Assembly (NCBI GenBank): GCA_903813345.2
Contig: CAIIXF020000001.1
Span: 53,647,885-53,711,884, forward strand
From: Owenia fusiformis
Lineage: Eukaryota; Annelida; Polychaeta; Sabellida; Oweniidae
Length of the DNA stretch: 64,000 bases
Direction: 5' to 3'
In this document: piece after piece, positions 53,948 to 64,000 of the stretch
How the letters are laid out: the number at the start of each line of letters is the position of its first letter
Numbering within the stretch: the stretch's first letter is position 1
The notes under the pieces: model-generated
The model's input: only the letters and a program-made list of their open reading frames with translations
Told to the model about the DNA's origin: nothing
Databases searched by the model: none
Position numbers and translations under genes: made by a program

Positions 53948-54879
53948 TTATAATTTGAGAAAATGCTAAAGATAATTTCTGAATCTCTGAAAGGCTTTAT
54001 TGACCATTATACCTGATATTCAGTCAAATGCATGCATGGAATAATAGCTCACTTATGAATGTATAATACCCTGCCATATGTCCTGTATCTTATTATTTAA
54101 ATACATTTTGCAATATTATTTTTAGTCATTAGATTTTTTCCTTGGTGTGAAGTGGAGTGCCATTTGTCAAAGAGCCATTCAAAGAGAATATAAATTATAT
54201 CTAATTAAACATATCCCATTAATGCTAAATCTATATTTTAAACAATGAAATATGATCAGATTTTAAGGTTTTAATTGGCCATTGATTATTCTTTAGCTGG
54301 TGGGAATTCCGGCCAATTTTCCCCTAATTTAGTTCCTGTTAATTGAAAGGTTGATGCCATTATGTAGATTATGCTTGGAGATATAAGCAATGAAGAGAAA
54401 ACAGGTGGTCCCATCAAGGTAGCTATAAAAGGTATGGACCATATCAAAAACTTTGAAGTTGAGTATGTCTTAAGTATATGGCTACTAGTTGTAACATATG
54501 TTGTTGATGTGTTTTATCAACTATTAATTCCTCTCTATATGATAACAAGGTGTGAAGTAATGTTTGGGGATCACCTTCGTGTTCACCTTATATTTTTCAA
54601 GTGCCCTTTTGAAATCTCGAAATTAATTCAACGTGTTTGTTAGATATTTTAATTTAATGTAACTCATTGAGAATTTAATTTTTCTTCCACTTTTTGGATA
54701 ATACTTACTTCAATTGAGTACTCTTTTTAAGAGTGTTAATTTACTCTCATTTTCTAAGGGTACATAATAAGCTATGGCTAATTACAATGTATGGATATAT
54801 TTAAGAATCGAGAATATTTGGTTTTCTCACATGGTCTTGAATACTCAATCGTGATCCATCAAGGTCTTTTACTTACAAG

Positions 54880-55243
54880 AAATATACTGATATTACCTGA
54901 AATACACTGATATTACCCAAAATATACTTATATTACCAGAAATACACTGATATTACCCAAAATATACTGATATTACCAGAAATACACTGATATTACCTGA
55001 AATATACTGATATTACCCGAAATACACACTGATATTACCCGAAATACACACTGATATTACTCGAAATACACTGATATTACCCAAAATATACTGATATTAC
55101 CAGAAATACACTGATATTACCCAAAATATACTGATATTACCAGAAATACACTGATATTACCTGAAATACACTGATATTACCTGAAATACACTGATATTAC
55201 CTGAAATACACTGATATTACCTGAAATACACTGATATTACCCG
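54880..55243 (+). repeat. 20-bp tandem array, about 18 copies
   Basis: The unit is GAAATACACTGATATTACCT with CCTG, CCCA, CCAG and CCCG variants at its junction. Two units carry an extra AC. Alternating CCCA and CCAG units suggest a 40-bp higher-order pattern in places. The inverted-repeat element at 55245-55355 begins immediately after it. Confidence 0.93.
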
Positions 55244-55244
55244 G

Positions 55245-55355
55245 GTTTCCTTTTTGGTATGATTGTAAATTATGACCCCGAGAAAACTGTATACTTTTTG
55301 ACAAACAACGACTTGCGACCAAACTATAAGTTACGTCGGTTCCAAAAGATGGAAC
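55245..55355 (-). repeat. GTCGTAACTTA inverted-repeat element, copy 2
   Basis: On the minus strand it reads TTTTGGAACCGACGTAACTT, then GGTCGCAAGTCGTTGTTTGT and TTTTCTCGGGGTCATAATTT. These blocks match 52363-52490 in the same order. It abuts the 20-bp array. Confidence 0.6.
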
Positions 55356-55984
55356 CCTGAGGCCTGAGATGCTCATAACAATTACCACCCTTTGATTAAG
55401 ATAGATAATTTTACAGTTTGGATGCGATGTGAAATCTTGAAAAGGGTTAACAGTATGGCAGTTTATCTAGAATTTGTCCACAAAATTCATGTTTTGTGGG
55501 GGATGAAACTTTATCATGAATCATAAGAAAATTAATTTCTTTTTCTGTGTTATCCTATCAGTTTTCAGCAAATGTAAATGTTTTCTTTTCTGTAGGAGGT
55601 TGTTTGTATTCATACTCTTTAACACATGAGTCATATATCTATTTTATTAATACAGAGCCACTTGTGGATCTAATCTTTACTATCTCAATTATTAGCTTAT
55701 TGTGGGCATTGAACTAGTTCATTATATCAGGTTGAGATACCTTGGTTGTACCCTATGGGTCAAATCTCTCATTCTGTGGGTTATTTCAGTTCAAGTATCA
55801 TATACAAAGTTCCCAAATCAATCAGTTTGAAATATTTTCAAAGTTTATCTAATACATGTGCACTTCTTTTTGTTAACTGAGTGATAGCTCTTGAATAAAC
55901 TGTTATGTTCATTGATGGATTTTTGATTGAAATAATAATAATGTATTTATTTATTGCACTTCATAATTGTTTGCAAAAACATAA

Positions 55985-56848
55985 TACAGTAAAACCTGCG
56001 TACAGGGAATGCTCTTGGGACTGAAGGAAAGTTTCCTTGTTCAGAGGTTTTCCCTATAGAGAGGGGACGCACTTTCAGCAAACTCAGAATTGCCGAATAA
56101 GCATATTTGTATATATATTGATTAATTGTACAAATGCCGGCTCCATACTTGGTTACGTTTTCCCCATGTTGATTTTAGCTGCTTCTAGCATCTGATGATG
56201 TCTAGTTGATGTAATTATTGATTTGATGTGTAGAAATCTGTTGCTAAGAACTAAATTTCAAGTTTCATCAACCCCATTTTATATCATTGATAATCTAGAA
56301 ATTAGATCAGTAAAAGATTTAGAGATTTGGCTCAACAACCGTGTACTTACTATCTGTTATCTCCATAAAATGATTGTGTCAGTCCCTAGATTATCACAAC
56401 TGGTTTGATGCAATTAGGTTTTTGAAAGGAAGAATTAGTGTCGTGATAATAAGTAACAATAAGTAACAAACAGATTAGTATTAGTTTTAAAATAAATCAG
56501 GGTAATTAACAGTGGGTGCGATGCTACATCATGTAAACAATTGGCTTATCTTAATCTCAATCATATTAATCCAAGCTTTTTATATTCAGATATTGGCTTA
56601 AGACTTTCACACCTCTGAAAAATAATGGAATATACAGTGTCACCAATATTCCATATTCCTTGTTCACAGGTGAATTTTCATAATTTGCCCCAAAATAGTG
56701 TTCCTTGTTCCCTGTTCACAGGTTTTCCCTACAGAGAGGGTCTGTTAACATGTAAGTCAATGGAAAAATATTTGGTTCTTTTGAAAAGCATTCCTTGTTC
56801 ATAGGTTTTCCCTACAGAGAGGTATTCCATCGGACAGGTTTTACTGTA
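55985..56848. mobile_element. TACAGTRAAACCTG-family element, largest copy
   Basis: TACAGTAAAACCTG at the left and CAGGTTTTACTGTA at the right are perfect 14-bp inverted repeats. The interior contains several copies of GGTTTTCCCTACAGAGAGG and of TTCCTTGTTC(A/C). Similar blocks occur in the degraded copy at 24991-25171. There is no transposase frame. The 864-bp span could be one element or two nested or adjacent smaller ones. Confidence 0.65.
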
Positions 56849-56929
56849 TGTGTATTTAAAAAAATGTTTTCATTTATTTAATTTTACTTTGATGTCTCTA
56901 AGTATATTTTGCGATACCCTTAGGCCCAG

Positions 56930-57000
56930 AACATAGTAACTACTATGATTGAAGTTCTCTTCCAAAGAAGTGATTCAAACTATTGAAAAGGGTGATTTTG
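56930..57000 (+). repeat. GAAGCTCTCTT dispersed repeat, copy 3
   Basis: AGGCCCAGAACATAGTAACT, then GAAGTTCTCTTCCAAAGAAG and AACTATTGAAAAGGGTGATT, follow the block order of the copies at 6666-6730 and 14140-14225. Confidence 0.5.
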
Positions 57001-59044
57001 CGGGTATTTTGTTGATTGAGACTAACTACTACTGCTTTATATCAAATCTAACCTTGGTTATACGGGTCGGTGAATATATATTGGAACATCAATGCGATCA
57101 ATTCTATAAATTGCCATAAAATAAAAATAAAAAATAAAATAAAAACATTGACCGACCACACATTGCATTCTAACAAGCCTTCCAAACTCATAAGTAATGA
57201 GATCTTTCAGATGGTGCTTGTATATTATCTTTTTATTATCCTTGTTCTTTTTACAGTTTAGTCAAAATGCTGGTACATTTTTAATTGTTCCAGACATTAG
57301 CCTTACTTAAAAGCTTAAGACTTTATCTTTGAAGAAAATTTTGTTTTTGATCTTGAGCTTATAACGATCTGAATTCACTAAAATTACTCTAAGTAAAATT
57401 AATTTTTAATTGTGTTTTGGTATGTAGAATATACATGTAAATATTTATTTCCCTGTATGGAAATTCCTCTATTGTTGTGTTCTACTTGTGAAAAAAACCA
57501 TTTCCGGCTTTACTGAACTTGGCTATACTTTACCAGATAATACTTCCCACCCTAAAACTCGTAGTTCATGAATTTTCAATAATCTGAAACACCAGCCAGG
57601 AAAGGTTCATCCAAATGCTAAAAATAGCTGAAAAAGAGCAATATTTGAGATAATAGGGTCATGTTATGGAGATTTAATCCTTCAGCCTACTGCGAGGAAG
57701 TTTTTATGTTACCTCTAGGGCAACCACTGACCTATCTGGTTTCTCAATAATTATCAGCAGCTCTCTCTAAAAGGATTAGCATGACTTTATAAAAATCATT
57801 CATAATGGATCTACATACGAAGATCTAATAATGAATTAAAAGAAGTTAGCATTTTTTTAAATACTTTTAATTTTCTCCCCCTTAGGCCTTTTTATGTTCT
57901 AAGCATATGGGACTTGGGAAATGGGAAATACAATTTATAGTAGATCTCAATAATAATCCTATAATAAAAAGTTAGCATTTTTGAGAATATTTTTACTTTT
58001 TTTGTCCCAACCTTTTCCTCTTCCTTTTTATGTTATCTACTAGCATAAAGGAAGGACTAGGGAAAAATGGGGAAAAAATATCAGCATTTGCTACCGGATG
58101 ATAGGTTCCTGATATATGAGTATGCTCTTTACTTTTACTATGTTTTGCCAGGATGATTCACAAGATATGTAACATAAATGTAAATCGTGAGCAATGTGTC
58201 TAAACTGTTGTAAATATTCCATGCATTTCCCTGGTGGCAGACAGACTGAAGCATTTGTGATAGGCAATTGTTTTTTACAGCAAATAACAGGAAAAACACC
58301 TCTGTTACTCATAGATCAAACCTAAAAGGTCGCAAAAAGGGATTCATTTAAACCAAAACACAATGTTTCATAACAAATGTGTGTACGCATCTGTTATGGA
58401 ATGTACAACTTCAGATCCCCCCTCCCTCTCGATAATATGATTCCACACAATGATTCATGACCACATTTCTGTTTATAATTGATAGATTAATTGCTGCTTT
58501 TTTGGAATTAGTGAAAAAGATGTATGCCTAATTGGTTATTCAAAGTAGAAAGATTGCTTCAATATATTTCCATTCGTGCACTACCCTGTATCTTTTTCAG
58601 CTAGTCATACCTCCCTCTCACTAAAACAGATACAATGGATGCAGAAAGAATGCAGGCAAATAAAATAGTGTTTATTTTTTACCAACTGGGTCTATAGATT
58701 AGTTTTACGTCAAGGGCGGGGGGGGGGGTTGTCAAGAGACCTGATGCAAGACTCAAAAGTTTACAATAGATCAAGTTCTTTGAAGGGATATTAGTACTAC
58801 AAAGGGAGAAGACATGCTTAAAAGTCATTAGGTATAAACTAGGAAAATCAAATTTTTGAGATCAACCCTAGTGAATCCAAAGTAATTTCTTTGATTACTA
58901 GTGCAGTGAAAGATATGTGAACCAGATCAACTGATATAAGACCATTGATAAAATCCCTCCATATAAGCAACCTGAAACTATCAATTGTTTTATCTTCTTA
59001 CTGATTTGTGCCAGATATGATGCTATTTTGCCCTCTACTCCAGA

Positions 59045-59420
59045 GACATATATTCAATTTTGCCTCCAAAGACCAGCAAATATTCAATTGCCCCTCTAAA
59101 GACCAGCATATATGCTATTGCCCCTCACAAGACCAGCATATATGCAATTGCCCCTCACAAGACCAGCATATATGCAATTGCCCCTCACAAGACCAGCATA
59201 CATCCAATTGCCCCTCTGAAGACAAGCACACACAAATGCCCCTCTAAAGGCTGGCATATATTCAATTGCCCCTCTAAACACCGCCATACATACAATTGCC
59301 CCTCTTTAGACCAGCGTGCATTCAGTTGCTCCTCTAAAGAAAATAATATATTCAATTTCCCCTCTAAAGACTAGCATATATCCAATTGCCCCTCTAAAGA
59401 CCAGTATAATTCATTCAATT
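59045..59420 (+). repeat. 30-bp minisatellite, about 12 copies
   Basis: The unit combines AGCATATATGCAATTGCCCC with TCACAAGACC. Units in the middle are nearly identical, while both ends carry TCTAAAGACC and other changes. The period is a multiple of three, so it produces open frames on both strands that I do not regard as genes. Confidence 0.92.
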
Positions 59421-62400
59421 GCCCACTCTCTATACCAACTGGCTAGCTATACTGAAGATAACCTCTTCAAATCCTTGTATAATAGTTTGCATTTTCAGAA
59501 TCTATTTCACCTTTTTGAATACAATAAGAACAGGAGGCACATCTGTTATGTGTGTCTTGCACTAAAATGTTCATGTGTTAAAGAATGGGGACATTTATAA
59601 AGGGGGGGGGTGACTGAGACAAGTTGATGTGAGACTAATGCATATTTTATTTGAGTATAATCTGATAGTTCTTCAGTTTCACCCAGTGTTATCTGCTGTA
59701 TCATTGAGGCAGTTTGTCTTTCTGGGTTCTGCCTTGTTGCATCTACCACCCCAGATAACCCAAACCATTCACCCTTCTATCCAGAGAGAAAACAGTAATG
59801 TCTAATGGTTCAATGGCAGATGATATCAACTATTTCAACAGTACCTCCTTCTATGGTTCTCTCTATGTCTTCTCTATGGACATTGCTTTTCATCACTTTT
59901 AAGAACTGGAACTAGTGGTTTCATCAATTCGTTGATTTAGCTTAAAAAACATTTTATTGAATTCATATGGGTTATAGGCCTGCTTGTACAATGATTTGAA
60001 CAAATTGGCAAACAACTCCCAAAACTATTCCCATCAGGGACATGCTTTATGGGTGGGAGACCCTTGTCTGATAAGTTGAGGAAAGTTTGGATATATGTAT
60101 CTGGGTTAGTGTGTGAGGTGTTAACTCATTCAGATACCTTCCCATACAGCTTTTAGGGTAACTCATATAAAGTTCAGGGTCAGAGATAACTCTGGTTCTG
60201 GTTGAATTGATGGCACCAATGTTATATGTCTGTCAGTATATGCATCTGATACCTCCTGTATGATATGGATATAATAGAACAGAGACCTTCAATAGAGAAA
60301 AAACACAAGAGAAATTGGCCTTTGCTGTTCTTGTATCATATCTCCTTCAGTAGGGTACTGTGCTCTGTCTGCAACTGCACTGTATAGCTATGTAAATTTT
60401 ATGGTTTATGCTCATTCAGATACTCATCTGGTATTTCCATCATTTAATTTCTGGTTTATGATCAACTTGTCAGGGTATAAGAATTATACCAACTGTTGAT
60501 GGTATTTAGCTCATCTAACTAACCAACCTGTTGCTCACGTGTCTCTTCTATCTCATGTATGTAGACATGTTTGCATGTGATCAACTGTGGCATTTGTCAG
60601 GGCATTGGTGCTGAAATGATGGATGGTGCTGTCCATGCAATATATCACTCAGTAAGGAGACCACAGGCCTGGCTAGTGTATATAGATACTAGATAGAGCC
60701 AAAATGGTAACAATAACAATACATATATTTCTGATATGGTCTCTTTGATGCAAGACTAAACTTGGGTCTATTTCTGAGTTCTCAGTCTAAATGGTTGTAG
60801 GCTTTTCATTTAGTCCCAAGTCTTCAGTTCAAAAGATTATTGCCTCTCTGGAATACCATTTCGGTATTGCTAGTATATAATGGATATATGATATATGCAA
60901 GACAAGGTGTCTCTCAGTACCCATGGTAACATAGGATCAAAGACTTAAATGACTCATTATTCTCTCATATTTTGGCTGGTGATATAAAGCACAAATGGCA
61001 ACATTTCAAATAAAATATCAGTGCAATGTAGGGTTGTGTGGTATGGGTGTTGTGGTCAGTTTTACTGTTTTCAGTGTGTTTTAAAATAGATTTCCTTAAA
61101 TGATGTCATATTATATGGGAGTGGGTTCACAACCAGTTGCGGCCCTGCTGCCTGTTAGCAACCTGTTCTATATCAGAAGTTGTGAAAATGACTATTTTAA
61201 ACCCATTTTCTGGCTCTGTACATCATTAACACACAAGCTAAATACTTCATGATCAATTTATTGCAATGTGCGTGACTCGTAATTGTGTTTGGTTTGTGTT
61301 TTTAACCAGGTTTTAACTTTATTCCTGTCGCCACCTAATAATCAACTTTGCCGTTTGTTTCAACTAGAACCCTCAACAGAGACAGTTTATCATCATATTT
61401 CACCCTGAATGTAACAACCTCGTAAGCAAAATATAAAATGTAATTTCCTATGTTTGATTGCTGGTATGTACATTGATTAATTTCAGAGTTCATGACCAGA
61501 AAATTCACGATCTCAACTGTATGACTAGACCAATTGTGTAAACTTCAAGTCCTGTTTGCTTACCTCATGTATATATATCTTAGCCACATATTATCGGAAT
61601 ATATTTTTTGTGATATTTGACCCACAGGGTTTGTATTTCCTCTTGAGTCTATCTTTGACTTTGATGACTTCATAAAGCTTTAATTGATGCCAGTGGCTAG
61701 TTCCCAGCCATAGTCTAAACATATTACATTTCATTGGTTAGAACACTTATCAAAGTTTTTTTTGAAATTTTAATGCATTTACTCACGTTTTTGAATAATG
61801 ATTTGCATGTACATGTATATACTATATAGTAGACCAGAATATCATATGGAATAAAACTAGATATTTTCATTAAAAAAGTCATACAACATTTTTGAATTCA
61901 TTTTCATATAAGATAATAAGATAAACATAAGATACCTGGAGAATCACTCATCGACTGTTCTCCGTTCACTGATCATTTTGGGGAGGCCATTTAACTTCCG
62001 AAATAGTTGTTTTGGTTAAATAATTGAACTTTAATCGGAGAAGAAATAATCAAAAAAGATTCTGTACATTTATGGGAAACTTTGGTGAAATGTTCTACCT
62101 TTTCTATATCATGATGAGTCCAACTCAGGTCCATTTAATGTTATCAGAGATTGTTTTCATCTGAGATAAAACAGAGGCATAACTGTCACTGATGGAGATT
62201 TTGTTTATTTACTTGTTTTCTGTTGATGTCATTGAGAAATAGGTGTGTATAGAAAAGATATTTCATTACCAACAATTAACAGCATTTATAGCCTATCATT
62301 AGTCTGATAGCACAGGAGTTTTATAGCAAATAACAGCATAATGCTGATTTTACTACTTTTACTTTTTATGATGGTTTTTAGTGAATTACGACCAAGGATA

Positions 62401-63306
62401 AAGTTCATGTCTTTGAGATTGTGTGATTGTACCGCCCTGGGATATATTAAAGAGTGTCATGTGCCACCCATCTCATTAATTGAAACTAATTCAAACTGAT
62501 TTTTAATCTCTTTGAACTTTTGCTGCAAATTTTTGTGATTATTAGATTATGCGCAGTAGACATTGTGAGCTTTTTCAATTAGATAGAAAACATCAGCATG
62601 TTATCCGATTATATGCTGACCGCTTGGTGACTTTATAATCTTTAACGATGTCAGATAAATTGAATTGCAAAATCTCCAAACTTAAAATGAAGACAGCTCA
62701 GCCTTTTGGCAGAATAAATAGCTTAAAAATGTATGAATATTTGGTTTTTATGTCAGCACTACAAGTTATGACATATTGATATTGATATCAATGCCGGTTT
62801 TCCTTAGTAAACTATATTGATGAGTTATAACTGTTCACTATTATTTACTTTGAATTAAAAGTGAAAATTATGAAGTTGCAATAGATTTGAAACAAAAAAA
62901 ACATTTTGAAATAAACGTGCCCCAAAATGATTTGCTTGTCAATGGGGCAAATTAGGATTTCTTTTTTTGTAAGTGATGAACATGTACAAATTAGGATGGA
63001 ATCAAAGATTCTTTTCAATTTTTTGTTAAATCAGGCTTACATGCTTACAAATTGTTAAAGAATAATATTTTGTTTTTATAGTTTCTTTTGTGCTTTTTGA
63101 ACACTTTTGAGTATAAAAATATTATCTTTGCAATGTTTCAATTGGTATCAAGCATGCAAAACACACCTCTTACAAAAAGGGTATGTGTAATGAAAATATT
63201 GAATTTAGAATTACGTGTTTGAGTGACAATTGAATTTCGCTGCAGGATATGGACATCAAAGCAACAGACGGGGGTTAAACATTTAGATTAGAACATTTGT
63301 TGTTGT

Positions 63307-63314
63307 TATATAAA
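63307..63314 (+). promoter_or_regulatory. TATA-like box before the right-edge gene
   Basis: TATATAAA lies 93 nt before the ATG at 63400, a spacing that allows a short leader. It supports 63400 as a first coding exon, but AT-rich DNA gives many such matches. Confidence 0.35.
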
Positions 63315-63399
63315 TTGATGATGTAATTAGGTTCATGACAATAAGGAATACTCATTGAACATTGAAGTTTAGACAAACAAAAGTTTGAGATATTTCAGT

Positions 63400-63565
63400 A
63401 TGGGGATTTGGAGGAATCTGGGATATTTCCTGATAGCGCTGATTGTGGTGTTAAAATGGACAGAAGCTTTCAAATGTCGTGCAAGAAGTGGACGGAAAAC
63501 ACGTCACAAGATCATTTATGCATCGCAACATGGAGAGAAATGGATATATGGTCAGATATGTATTT
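63400..63565 (+). CDS. Probable first exon of a second secreted protein (partial)
   Basis: The ATG has A at -3 and G at +4. It opens a clear signal peptide, with core LGYFLIALIVVLKW and a likely cleavage after TEA at residue 23. The mature start is very basic: FKCRARSGRKTRHKIIYASQ, then HGEKWIYG. Donor candidates are at 63551, 63560 and 63566 (GTAATA fits best). All three leave phase 1, so the end given is approximate. The rest of the gene lies outside the window. The family is not recognisable. It could alternatively be an alternative 5' exon of something downstream, or a chance frame. Confidence 0.5.
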
Positions 63566-64000
63566 GTAATATGTTTTGTAGTCTTTTTTGTGATTCATAC
63601 AACATTGTTGCCATGACAAAACATTTCTTTTTCTTGAAAAGCCTACAGGGAAAATATAGAGTCCTTACATTTTCTTTAATGCATGGCTATTACGTATAGA
63701 TTTAAGTAAATTCAGGGAATTAAATCATCAGAGAATTTGTAGCAAAAAATATTTAAACCCATTGTTTTAATGCTGGATATCAATACGTCATAGGAAGAGA
63801 ACAATAGAAATAGGAATTCTCAACTTACGGGACTATGAAATAGCTCTACTTCATTTGTCGCTGATTAAAGTCATATCATTTTACTCGTTACCTGTGAGAA
63901 TAGGATGTATTTTCAAGATTTGAACTTGATGCCTCCCGTAAATGAGCCCAAACAAGTAAACATGTCATTGGCAATGTTATTGTTTTCAATTATAAATTGT

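Larger units (their letters stand above)
46924..63300 (+). other. Long stretch after exon 4, intron or 3' part of the gene
   Basis: No further EGF-type or other clearly conserved exon is visible over 16 kb. It holds diverged tandem repeats directly after exon 4, a minus-strand open frame near 48.1-48.4 kb and an EGF-like fragment at 49752-49810. It also holds several MITEs and the 20- and 30-bp arrays. A candidate terminal exon is at 55596-55717. Most of the stretch from 59.4 to 63.3 kb shows nothing recognisable. Confidence 0.6.

Noticed and set aside
52252-55388. Similar short translations at 52252-52491 (plus) and 55197-55388 (minus) as a conserved small protein
   Set aside because: The similarity follows from two copies of one inverted-repeat element at the DNA level.
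59008-59374. Open frames of 63-104 codons with repeating CNCPSQDQHI units
   Set aside because: They come from the 30-bp array; the frame is open only because the period is divisible by three.
63247-63284. Block after TTTCGCTGCAG that could extend the EMI-EGF frame to a stop
   Set aside because: Only about a dozen codons, and it lies just upstream of the TATA-like box and ATG of the next gene.
1-64000. CRISPR arrays, operons, prophage or bacterial defence systems
   Set aside because: The window has spliced exons and eukaryotic repeats; its arrays are direct minisatellites without unique spacers.

Overview
The window looks like animal nuclear DNA. It is AT-rich, has no bacterial-style gene packing, and contains canonical GT/AG exons separated by introns of 6-14 kb. 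It also carries many short inverted-repeat elements, minisatellites and G/C homopolymer runs. The style, with an EMI-EGF secreted protein, long introns and dense MITEs, suits a marine invertebrate. A mollusc or other lophotrochozoan is my guess; nothing here proves the phylum. Nearly all short open frames are chance or repeat-derived.

The one secure gene is on the + strand. It starts at 19366 and runs at least to 46923. Four exons (19366-19562, 25431-25568, 33132-33241, 46819-46923) join in phases 2, 2 and 1. Together they encode a signal peptide, a Gln-rich linker, a complete seven-cysteine EMI domain split over exons 2 and 3, and one canonical EGF domain as its own phase 1-1 exon. The order resembles EGFL7/8 and the N-termini of the MEGF/Draper family. 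The 3' end is not resolved. A candidate terminal exon lies at 55596-55717, but the gene may simply have undetected exons or continue further.

A second + strand gene probably begins at the right edge, with a TATA-like box at 63307 and a signal-peptide exon from 63400; the rest lies outside the window. The first 19 kb hold no secure gene. One short exon-like block (8342-8408, with a weaker one at 1153-1205) suggests introns of an upstream + strand gene.

The rest is repeat-rich. A 673-bp GC-rich PIF/Harbinger-like MITE with perfect 27-bp ends and a TAA duplication sits at 21807-22479. Two TA-flanked fold-back elements lie in opposite orientation (2671-2879, 14880-15094). Two CAGGCCTG-ended elements with 5-bp duplications (28076-28304, 29709-29888) flank a 31-bp minisatellite. 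At least five copies of a TACAGTRAAACCTG-ended family are spread from 22.7 to 56.8 kb. A roughly 150-bp GT-rich family has three copies, and a family with the core GAAGCTCTCTT has several. Minisatellites of 33 bp (35753-36472), 30 bp (59045-59420) and 20 bp (54880-55243) account for several of the longest open frames.
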